Shown one piece after another: positions 27,901 through 34,049 of a stretch of 64,000 nucleotides of DNA. The stretch's first letter is position 1; every line of letters starts with the position of its first letter. The DNA is from Streptomyces sp. AC512_CC834 (GTDB lineage: Bacteria; Actinomycetota; Actinomycetes; Streptomycetales; Streptomycetaceae). The stretch is from contig NZ_JAGMUO010000034.1 in NCBI RefSeq assembly GCF_019049325.1, forward strand, positions 283,764 to 347,763, read 5' to 3'. A program made the translations under genes and the position numbers. Below the pieces are notes generated by a model. It worked only from the letters and a program-made list of their open reading frames with translations, had not been told where the DNA came from and did not search any database.

Positions 27901-28621
27901 CCTGCGGGGACGCCACGGGCAGGTCGGCGTACCAGTCGTAGAACGACAGCATCGGGGCGCCGATCAGCGAGTGGAAGCGGGCGCCCGCCGCGTGCGACAC
28001 CATCGACATCGCGGGGATGGGGGAGAAGCCCGCGATGCGGTCGGGCCCCTGGGTGCGGATCGTGTGCACGTGCGCGGCGGCGACCATCTCGACCGCCTCG
28101 TCCCAGCTCGCCCGGACCAGACCGCCCTTGCCGCGCGCCCGCTGGTAGCGCCGCCGGCGCTCGGGGTCGCCCTGGATGTCGGCCCAGGCCAGCACCGGGT
28201 CCGACAGCCGCGCCTTCGCCTCCCGGTACAGCTCCAGGAGCACCCCGCGTACGTACGGGTAGCGCACCCGCGTCGGCGAGTACGTGTACCAGGAGAACGC
28301 CGCACCCCGGGGGCAGCCGCGCGGCTCGTACTCGGGGCGGTCCGGGCCGACCGACGGATAGTCCGTGGCCTGGGTCTCCCAGGTGATGATGCCGTCCTTG
28401 ACGTACACGTTCCAGCGGCACGAGCCGGTGCAGTTCACCCCGTGCGTGGAGGTCACGACCTTGTCGTGGCTCCAGCGGTCCCGGTAGAAGGCGTCCGCCT
28501 CCCGGCCGCCGACCAGTCCGATGCTGTGCAGGTCGGGTGCGGCGGTGCCCGGCCGGAAGAACCGTCCCGCGCGCAGCAGCGCCGCGCCCGGTTCGGTGGG
28601 CGGTGTCCGCGTTTCGGTCAC
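24926..28621 (-). CDS. narG: Nitrate reductase alpha subunit NarG (1231 aa)
   Basis: Catalytic molybdo-bis(MGD) subunit reducing nitrate to nitrite on the cytoplasmic side. The N-terminal FS0 cluster motif HGVNCTGSCRW with a distant RGCPRGAAF is present, as is the molybdenum-ligand Asp region YLIMWGSNVPVTRTPDAHW. The length matches NarG (about 1230). The GTG at 28621 follows GGGAG. A perfect 10-base inverted repeat covers that ribosome-binding site and recurs 52 bases upstream. In S. coelicolor the operon in this gene neighbourhood is nar1, which, as I remember it, is the spore-associated enzyme. No narK transporter is adjacent. Confidence 0.95.
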   Translation of the reverse strand: MTETRTPPTEPGAALLRAGRFFRPGTAAPDLHSIGLVGGREADAFYRDRWSHDKVVTSTHGVNCTGSCRWNVYVKDGIITWETQATDYPSVGPDRPEYEPRGCPRGAAFSWYTYSPTRVRYPYVRGVLLELYREAKARLSDPVLAWADIQGDPERRRRYQRARGKGGLVRASWDEAVEMVAAAHVHTIRTQGPDRIAGFSPIPAMSMVSHAAGARFHSLIGAPMLSFYDWYADLPVASPQVFGDQTDVPESGDWWDAAYLIMWGSNVPVTRTPDAHWMAEARYRGQKVVVVSPDYADNTKFADQWLHPHPGTDAALALAMGHVVLKEFFVDRATPFFDDYVRRFTDLPFLVTLTERDGAYVPAKFLRAADLGQAGGDAAWKTVVLDEATGRAVVPNGSLGFRWNEADQGRWNLDLGDVRPLLSLHGHEMASGVEVLLPRFDTEGGTHGQGRGDVLRRGVPATRLGGATGPLVTTVFDLLLAQYGVARPGVPGDWPASYEDADTPGTPAWQEAHTSVPAAACVRIAREFARTAERSKGRCMILMGAGTNHWFHSETIYRTFLALLQLTGCQGRNGGGWAHYVGQEKCRPVTGWATLAAASDWSRPPRQAIGTGYWYLNTDQWRYDRFRADVLSSPLGEGQLSGMTGADCLALSARTGWMPSYPTFDRNPLELGGAFGDPVANAVAELRSGTLKFACEDPDAPENWPRIVTLWRANLLGSSGKGAEYFTKHLLGTQSSLRAEEAAPEQRPRDVVWHEEAPEGKLDLLLSLDFRHTSSTLLSDVVLPAATWYEKHDLSSTDMHPYVHAFSPAVSPPWQTRTDFDTFKVLAEKLSELAEDHLGVRRDLVAAPLQHDTPGEIAQPGGVVRDWRDGECEPEPGKTMPDLVVVERDYTAIGAKFAALGPLVEAKGLPAKGITLRPDEEVTRLRDLNGRVRGGPADGRPAMDTAVKAANTILTLSGTTNGRLATQGFHTLEAKTGQEMAHLAAEHEGKRITYADTQAAPVPVITSPEWSGSEAGGRRYTAFTLNTEHLKPWHTLTGRQHFFLDHDWMHELGEALPVYRPPLDMNRLFGEPQLGPDGHREVTVRYLTPHNKWSIHSEYQDNLFMLALSRGGQCIWMSTQDADAIGVADDDWIEAVNRNGVVVARAIVSHRMPPGTVYMHHAQERTVNVPLAEASGKRGGVHNSLTRLLLKPTHLIGGYAQLSWAFNYLGPTGNQRDEVTVIRRRSQEVEY

Positions 28622-28683
28622 GTGCGCTCCCTTGCTCGCCCGGGCCCTGGCTTTCGAACCTAGGGGCGGGGGCGGGAGCGCAC
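28622..28683 (-). promoter_or_regulatory. 10-base inverted repeat flanking the narG start region
   Basis: GTGCGCTCCC (28622-28631) and GGGAGCGCAC (28674-28683) are perfect reverse complements with centres 52 bases apart, close to five helical turns. The gene-proximal arm contains the narG ribosome-binding site (GGGAG) and ends next to the GTG start. Between the arms lies a possible -10 (TAGGTT on the minus strand, 28657-28662). It could be a paired operator or, if transcribed, a structure that hides the ribosome-binding site. Confidence 0.45.
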
Positions 28684-28731
28684 CCGTTCGCGGCGCCCGT
28701 ACGGGTCAGGGCGCACCGCGCGGTGTCCGGG

Positions 28732-29574
28732 TCAGGGCTTGCGGGCCACCCCCGCGTACACCGGCACGATGCCCTCCGTCTGGGCCGCCACGTCCTCCGG
28801 GTCCGGCCGCCACCCGGTGACCGGGATGACGCCGGGGCCCAGCAGTTCCAGGCCGTCGAAGAAACGCGCGAACTCGGTGAGGGAGCGCGGGTGGAACGGT
28901 GTGCCGCTGCGCGCGAAGAGCCCGGCGGCCTTGCCCACCGCCTCGGGGTTCAGGTCGGGCGTGACCTGCGAGAGGACCAGGTGACTGCCGGGTGCGAGCG
29001 CGTCGGCGTACCGCTTGAGCAGGCCGTGCACGTCGTCGCCGTCGGCCGCGTCGCCCAGGTAGTGCGTCAGCGCCACCAGCGACAGGGCGACCGGCCGGTC
29101 GAAGTCCAGGGACTCGCCCGCCAGCCGCAGGATCAGCTCCGGGTCGCGGACGTCCGCGTGGACGTACTCGGTGGAGCCCTGCGCCGAGCCGTGCAGCAGC
29201 GCCTCCGCGTGCCTGAGGACGATCGGGTCGTTGTCGGCGTAGACGACCCGCGACTCGGGGGCCACCGCCTGGGCCACCTGGTGCAGGTTCGGCTCGGTGG
29301 GGATGCCGGTGCCGATGTCCAGGAACTGGCGGATCCCGGCCTCGGCGAGGGTACGGACCGCCCGCTGCATGAACCGGCGGTTGGCGCGCGCCCCGCGCAC
29401 CGCGGTGCCGTCCGCGGCGAGGATCTTGCGGGCCAGCTCCTCGTCCACCGGATAGTTGTCCTTGCCGCCCAGCCACCAGTCGTAGACCCGGGCCGGATGC
29501 GGCCTGCTGGTGTCGATGGGAGTGACGGGGGTGACGGGGGTGGCAGGGGTGGCGGCGGGGTCGGATCCGGTCAT
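28732..29574 (-). CDS. DUF574-type SAM-dependent methyltransferase (280 aa)
   Basis: Member of the actinobacterial methyltransf_19 (DUF574) family. The start RPHPARVYDWWLGGKDNYPVD, the motif-I stretch FLDIGTGIPTEPNLHQVAQ and the VVYADNDPIVLRHAEALL strand are diagnostic. Substrates are not known; members usually sit beside XRE-DUF5753 regulators, as here. The N-terminal TPVTPVTP run is encoded by short GGGGGTGAC repeats. The gene is 72 bases downstream of the regulator on the same strand, so the two are probably one unit. Confidence 0.9.
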   Translation of the reverse strand: MTGSDPAATPATPVTPVTPIDTSRPHPARVYDWWLGGKDNYPVDEELARKILAADGTAVRGARANRRFMQRAVRTLAEAGIRQFLDIGTGIPTEPNLHQVAQAVAPESRVVYADNDPIVLRHAEALLHGSAQGSTEYVHADVRDPELILRLAGESLDFDRPVALSLVALTHYLGDAADGDDVHGLLKRYADALAPGSHLVLSQVTPDLNPEAVGKAAGLFARSGTPFHPRSLTEFARFFDGLELLGPGVIPVTGWRPDPEDVAAQTEGIVPVYAGVARKP

Positions 29575-29646
29575 GCGGTGTGGTCTCCTCGGGCCTCGGT
29601 GGTGGCGGGTCGGGGGGCGGGTCGTCAGGTCTTCAGGTCGTCGCGG

Positions 29647-30510
29647 TCAGAAGTTCTCGCGGTACTCGCGCAGGATCTTCTCGGTGCGCTGGGTCGACGC
29701 GGCACGCGCCGTCATGTGGTCCAGGACCTCCAGGTGCGCGGAGACCTCGGTCCGGGAGTCCAGGTACAGGGCGCCCGTCAGGTACTCGGTGAAGACCATG
29801 TCGGGCAGCTCCGGCTCCGCGAACCGGAACAGGGTGAACGGCGCGTACGTCCCGGGGTGCGGCCCGTCCTCGAACTCGGCGACCTGAAGCGTCACCCGGT
29901 CCCGGGTCGCGAACTCCAGCAGCTTGTCGAGCTGCTCGCGCATCACCCGGCCGTGGATGCTCACCGGGCGCCGCAGCACCGTCTCGTCCATCACCACCCA
30001 CAGGTGGGGCGGATCCGGGCGCTCCAGCAGCCGCTGCCGCTCCATGCGCAGCGACACGTGCCGCTCCACCGCGTCCGCGCCCGCGTTGCCGATCGTCCCG
30101 GCCTCCAGGACCGAACGCGCGTAGTCCTCGGTCTGCAGCAGCCCCGGGACGAAGTGCGGCTCGTAGGAACGGACGATCCGCGCGGCGCCCTCCAGGCTCA
30201 CATACATGCTGAACCAGTCCGGAAGCACGTCGTGGTAGCGCTGCCACCAGCCCGGCTGGTTGGCCTCCTCGGCGAGCGCGACGAACGCCGAGACCTCGTC
30301 CGAGGCGACCCCGTACGTCGTCAGCAGTATCTGGACGTACGGAATCTTCAGCGAGACCTCGGCCGTCTCCATGCGCCGCACGGTCGCCGGGGCCACCCGG
30401 AGCACCTTGGCGGCCTCCTCGCGCCGGAGGCCCGCCGTCTCCCGCAGTTCCTGAAGCCGTCTGCCGAGGACCACCTGGCCCACGGTGGGTGCGGCCCGCC
30501 GCTCGCTCAC
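29647..30510 (-). CDS. XRE-family regulator with C-terminal DUF5753 (WhiJ-like), 287 aa
   Basis: DNA-binding regulator of the Streptomyces WhiJ/AbaA type. The N-terminal helix-turn-helix (LGRRLQELRETAGLRREEAAKVL, then VAPATVRRMETAEV) spans about 15-60. The DUF5753 ligand-like domain contains YEPHFVPGLLQTEDYARSVL and LWVVMDETVLRRPV. Such proteins usually pair with a DUF397 or BldB-like small protein; none is encoded here, and a DUF574 methyltransferase follows instead. The GTG at 30510 is preceded by GGGGAGG. Confidence 0.9.
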   Translation of the reverse strand: MSERRAAPTVGQVVLGRRLQELRETAGLRREEAAKVLRVAPATVRRMETAEVSLKIPYVQILLTTYGVASDEVSAFVALAEEANQPGWWQRYHDVLPDWFSMYVSLEGAARIVRSYEPHFVPGLLQTEDYARSVLEAGTIGNAGADAVERHVSLRMERQRLLERPDPPHLWVVMDETVLRRPVSIHGRVMREQLDKLLEFATRDRVTLQVAEFEDGPHPGTYAPFTLFRFAEPELPDMVFTEYLTGALYLDSRTEVSAHLEVLDHMTARAASTQRTEKILREYRENF

Positions 30511-30607
30511 GCCACGCCTCCCCAACGCGCCCAAGTCACACCGCAGTCTGTCATGTTCCTCTGTCAGTCTCACAGGGGTGTTCGTGGATCATTCGCCGGC
30601 CGGACGC

Positions 30608-30624
30608 ATTACCCGCCGGGTAAT
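30608..30624. promoter_or_regulatory. 17-base perfect palindrome ATTACCCGCCGGGTAAT
   Basis: Two 8-base arms around one central base, in the 230-base divergent region between the XRE regulator and the small membrane protein gene. Its A/T-rich ends stand out in this genome. The form is that of a TetR- or MarR-like operator; no such regulator is encoded next to it. It lies 117 bases before the membrane-protein start. Confidence 0.55.
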
Positions 30625-30740
30625 CGACCGCGCCCGTGCGGGGCGGGATCGTGGAGCCAACGGGTTCCGGTCCGGCGCACTCCGGCCCGGGACCCGGCCC
30701 ACCACCACACCATGTCCGATCCGACGGAGGGTGACTCGTC

Positions 30741-31166
30741 ATGTCCACGCACCAGCTTGCCACGCTCGCCCGTACGGCCGAACCGCCGCTGATGCTGCGC
30801 CGCTTCCTCGCCCTCGACGCGGCGGTGACCGGCGCCAACGCACTCGCCTACCTCGCACTCTCCGGCCCGCTCGGGCGCTACCTCGGCGCCGGCTCCGGGC
30901 TGCTCCTGGGCCTCGGCGCGTTCCTCGCGGTGTACGCCGGGTGCGTGGGCCTGCTGGCCGCACGTCCCGTGCCTCCGGCGCTCGCCGTACGGGCCGTGGT
31001 CGAGGCCAATCTCGCCTGGGCGGCCGTCAGCCTCGTCGCGCTGGCCCTCTGGCTCACGCCCACCACGGCCGGCGCGGTGTGGACGGTGCTCCAGGCCTTC
31101 GTCGTCACGGGATTCGCCCTGTTGCAGTACGCGGCCCTCAGGCAGCGTCAGGGAAGCAGCGTGTGA
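30741..31166 (+). CDS. Small four-helix membrane protein (141 aa)
   Basis: No function recognised. Four hydrophobic helices are evident: AAVTGANALAYLALSG, GLLLGLGAFLAVYAGCVGLLA, ANLAWAAVSLVALALWL and VWTVLQAFVVTGFALLQYAAL. The layout resembles small SPW/DoxX-like or integral membrane proteins of unknown role. A GGAGGGTGA ribosome-binding site precedes the ATG. Its 3' end overlaps the convergent regulator gene by 19 bases. The 17-base palindrome upstream is a likely control site. Confidence 0.75.
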   Translation: MSTHQLATLARTAEPPLMLRRFLALDAAVTGANALAYLALSGPLGRYLGAGSGLLLGLGAFLAVYAGCVGLLAARPVPPALAVRAVVEANLAWAAVSLVALALWLTPTTAGAVWTVLQAFVVTGFALLQYAALRQRQGSSV

Positions 31167-31987
31167 AGGTACTTGACCGTCGCCGGGTCGGCCGGGAGCA
31201 GTGTCTCGATGGCCAGCTCGGCGACCGTCACGTCCATCGGGGTGTTGAAGGTGGAGATGGACGAGATGAACGACAGGACGTGGCCCTCGTGCTCGATCCG
31301 CATCGGCAGCGCGAAGTACGGCACCGGCTCGTCCGGCTCCCCGCCCGGCGCGGTGTCCGGTGCCGTGTCCGGCGCGGGGTCCGGCACGGGATAGGCCGCC
31401 ACCTCGTCGTACAGCTCCCGCAGCGGCTGCGAGCGGTGCAGGGCGATCTGCCGCCCCATCTGCTCCAGCAGGTGCCCGCGCCACTCGCGCAGGTTGCGGA
31501 TGCGCGGCGCCAGACCCTCCGGGTGCAGCGTCAGCCGTATCGCGTTGAGCGGCGGCGCGAGCAGATGCTCCGCGACGCCGTCCATCAGCATCACGATCCC
31601 CCGGTTGGCCGCCAGCACCTGGTACGTCGCGTCGACGACCAGCGCCGGATACGGCTCGTAGCCCCGGATCAGCCGCTCCATTCCCTCGCGCAGCGCGCCC
31701 AGGGCGGGATCGTCCAGCGGGGTCTCGGGGTAGTGCGGGGCGTAACCGGCCGCGAGCAGCAGCGCGTTGCGCTCCCGTACGGGGACGTCCAGGTGCTCGG
31801 CGAGGCGCAGCACCATCTCCTCGCTCGGCCGGGAGCGGCCCGTCTCGACGAAGCTGATGTGCCGGGCGGAGGAGTCGGCGCGCAGCGCCAGCTCGAGCTG
31901 GCTGACCCGACGCCGCTCACGCCAGGCCCGCAGCAGCGGGCCCACGCCCTGGACGGTGGGGGCGGTACCGGACGTGAGTGCGGTCAT
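31148..31987 (-). CDS. Helix-turn-helix regulator with MmyB-like ligand domain (279 aa)
   Basis: XRE-type DNA-binding domain at 13-72 (LLRAWRERRRVSQLELALRADSSARHISFVETGRSRPSEEMVLRLAEHLDVP) joined to a PAS-like MmyB ligand-binding domain (EPYPALVVDATYQVLAANRG, then NAIRLTLHPEGLAPRIRNL). In MmyB-type proteins this domain binds fatty acids. An Ala/Pro/Asp insert near 205-220 (PDPAPDTAPDTAPG) is a local repeat. The protein ends after the typical FSSISTFNTPMDVTVAELAIE-like segment. The 3' end overlaps the convergent membrane-protein gene, a possible antisense relation. Confidence 0.9.
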   Translation of the reverse strand: MTALTSGTAPTVQGVGPLLRAWRERRRVSQLELALRADSSARHISFVETGRSRPSEEMVLRLAEHLDVPVRERNALLLAAGYAPHYPETPLDDPALGALREGMERLIRGYEPYPALVVDATYQVLAANRGIVMLMDGVAEHLLAPPLNAIRLTLHPEGLAPRIRNLREWRGHLLEQMGRQIALHRSQPLRELYDEVAAYPVPDPAPDTAPDTAPGGEPDEPVPYFALPMRIEHEGHVLSFISSISTFNTPMDVTVAELAIETLLPADPATVKYLHTLLP

Positions 31988-32140
31988 GCTCCGAACGGTA
32001 GCCGACGGCGTCCCGGGCCGGGGCCCGGCCCGGCGCCGGTGACCAGGGCTCCGGCGGCCGCGCTGTGGCAGTCTGAGGAGACAAGTGAGGGGCGCCCGGG
32101 TGCCCGGGTGCCCACCCGAGGGAGGAAGGGAGCGCAGCAC

Positions 32141-32446
32141 ATGCCCGTCGAACCGCTGTCGCGGCAGGAGATCGAGGAGCGGCTGGCCGGGCTGCCCGGC
32201 TGGTCCCTCGACGCCGGCCGCCTCACCCGCTCCTACCGGCTCGGCTCGCACTTCGCGGCGACCGCGATGGTCGTCCACGTCGCCCAGGTGCAGGAGGAGC
32301 TCGACCACCACTCCGACCTGACCCTCGGCTACAACACGGTCGCCCTCGCCGTGCACACCCACAGCGGGGGCGGCGCCGTCACCGAGAAGGACGTCGAGCT
32401 CGCCCGCAGGGTGGAGGACCTGGCCGCCGCCCACGGGGCACACTGA
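32141..32446 (+). CDS. phhB: 4a-hydroxytetrahydrobiopterin dehydratase (101 aa)
   Basis: Pterin-4a-carbinolamine dehydratase that recycles the oxidised pterin cofactor of aromatic hydroxylases. The compact family layout is complete: GWSLDAGRLTRSYRL, then AQVQEELDHHSDLTLGYNTV with the active-site His pair, then VHTHSGGGAVTEKDVELA. The start at 32141 follows GGAGGAAGGGA. It is four bases before the next GTG, so the pterin enzyme and the methyltransferase are probably co-expressed. No phenylalanine hydroxylase is in view. Confidence 0.9.
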   Translation: MPVEPLSRQEIEERLAGLPGWSLDAGRLTRSYRLGSHFAATAMVVHVAQVQEELDHHSDLTLGYNTVALAVHTHSGGGAVTEKDVELARRVEDLAAAHGAH

Positions 32447-32450
32447 CGGT

Positions 32451-33191
32451 GTGCTCGACTACGACAAGGAAGCCGAACGGTACGACGCCTCCCGCGGCGG
32501 CGAGCCCCGCGCCGCGGCCGCCGCGGAGGCCGTGCTGAGCCTGGTGCCCGGGCAGGCCCGCAGCCTGTTGGACGTGGCCTGCGGCACCGGCATCGTCACC
32601 CGGCGGCTCGCCGCCGGACGGGAGGGCCTGCGCGTCACCGGCGCCGACCTCGCCTCCGCCATGGTCCGGCGCGCCTCGGCCCGGCTGCCCGGAGCCGTCG
32701 TGCGCGCCGACAGTCGCCGACTGCCCTTCGGCGACGGGGAGTTCGACGCCGTCACCAGCGTGTGGCTGCTGCACCTCGCCGGCGGCGCCGTCAACGTGCG
32801 GGCGATCGTCGGCGAGTGCGCCCGCGTCCTGCGGCCCGGCGGTGTGTACGTGACCACGGTGGACAAGGGTGCCTCGCACAACGTCGGCAGCGACATCGAC
32901 GCCGTGCTCGCCACCCGCCCGCCCAGCACCGCCCATGACGCCGCCCACCTCGTCGAGTCGTACGCCCGTGAGCACGGTCTGACCCCGGTGGGGCGGGCCC
33001 GCTTCACCGGTCACGGCCAGGGCCGCAGCCCCCGCCGCACCGTCGCGGACCTGCGGCGCGGCTGGTTCGTCACGCTGCCGCCGGGCGAGCCGCTCGCGGA
33101 GGACTTCGCCACCCGGCTCGCCGCCCTGCCGGACCAGGACCGGCCCCGGCCCGACCCGGTGTTCACGCTCAGGGCGTTCGCGAAGCCGTAG
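32451..33191 (+). CDS. Class I SAM-dependent methyltransferase (246 aa)
   Basis: Methyltransf_11-type enzyme. Motif I is LLDVACGTGIVTRRLA (about 40-55), the acidic strand is VTGADLASAMVRRA, and post-motif III is the segment near RVLRPGGVYVTTVDK. The substrate is unknown. GTG start at 32451, immediately after the dehydratase gene. The next gene on this strand is broken (33353-34012). Confidence 0.87.
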   Translation: MLDYDKEAERYDASRGGEPRAAAAAEAVLSLVPGQARSLLDVACGTGIVTRRLAAGREGLRVTGADLASAMVRRASARLPGAVVRADSRRLPFGDGEFDAVTSVWLLHLAGGAVNVRAIVGECARVLRPGGVYVTTVDKGASHNVGSDIDAVLATRPPSTAHDAAHLVESYAREHGLTPVGRARFTGHGQGRSPRRTVADLRRGWFVTLPPGEPLAEDFATRLAALPDQDRPRPDPVFTLRAFAKP

Positions 33192-33352
33192 GCGCCGGAG
33201 AACTCCTCCCGGTCTCATCGGCGGTCTCGGGGGCCGGCAGGTGCCGCACCCAGGCGTCGCGCTCGTGCAGGATCGCTCGTGCAGGATCGGCGGCAGCTCC
33301 GTAGGCGCCCTCGTCGCCGCCCCGACGCAGCACGACGAAGGTCGCCGGAGGC
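33169..33352 (-). pseudogene. Possible 3' remnant of an unidentified minus-strand gene
   Basis: Between the methyltransferase and the WYL remnant, the minus strand reads TFVVLRRGGDEGAYG, then ILHERDAWVRHLPAPETADE, and ends at a stop at 33169. The frame across it is shifted by a perfect 14-base tandem duplication (33261-33274 and 33275-33288). No start or complete domain is seen and the family is not recognised. It may be the truncated partner once divergent from the WYL regulator. Confidence 0.25.
33261..33288. repeat. Perfect 14-base tandem duplication
   Basis: GCTCGTGCAGGATC occurs twice in direct succession. Because 14 is not a multiple of three it would shift any reading frame crossing it, consistent with decay in this stretch. 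Confidence 0.8.
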
Positions 33353-34012
33353 GTGCCGTCCGGTTCCCACGCGGGCGGCTACCGGCTCCTCGACGGCTAC
33401 CGCACCCGCCTGACCGGCCTCACCGCGGCCGAGGCCGAGACCCTCTTCCTGGCCGGCGTCCCCGGCCCCGCCGCCGAGCCGGGCCTGGGCGGGGTCCTGG
33501 CCGCCGCCCAGCTCAAGGTACGCGCGGCCGACCGGATCAGCGACCGCTTCCACCTCGACGCCCCCGGCTGGTACGCGGACCCGGACGAGACGCCGTACCT
33601 GCCGACGGTCGCCGACGCCGTGTGGAACCGTACGGACTGGTCCGGCCTCACCTCGGCGGGCACGGACTTCACCCGCCCCGCCGGCTTCGACCTCGCCGTG
33701 TACTGGGCGGCGTACCAGCGCGACTTCCACGGCCGGCTGCACCGGGACCGGGCGGTCGTCCGGCTCGCCCCCGGCGTGACGCTCACCGGCCCGGCGGGGG
33801 AGGCGGTACGGGCGAACGGACGTGCCGACCCAGACGGTTGGACCCGCGCGACGGTCCCCGTCGAGTCCATGGACCACGCCCATGGCGGGTTCCTGCGCCT
33901 CGGCGCCGGAATCGAGGTGGTGGAGCCCGCCGGACTGCGGACGAGGTTCGCCCGTACCGCGGCGCAACTGGTCGAGAGATACGGCAACCCGGCCGCCCCG
34001 GGCGGCGACTGA
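33353..34012 (+). pseudogene. Decayed YafY-type WYL-domain regulator
   Basis: The open frame of 219 codons matches three parts of YafY-like regulators: the post-HTH linker (GGYRLLDGYRTRLTGLTAAEA), the middle (LDAPGWYADPDETPYLPTVADAV) and the C-terminal WCX-like domain (FTRPAGFDLAVYWAAYQRDFH to the end). The N-terminal helix-turn-helix is missing. The WYL domain is also gone: VADAVWN jumps to TRPAGFDL within about 17 residues. A fragment reading VEPYGLV, normally the start of the WYL domain, survives in the +1 frame at the same place. No ribosome-binding site precedes the first GTG. The protein, if made, cannot bind DNA in the usual way. Confidence 0.8.
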
Positions 34013-34049
34013 GAGGCGGAACCCGTCCGTCCTTCAGGAGGTCCGTCCC

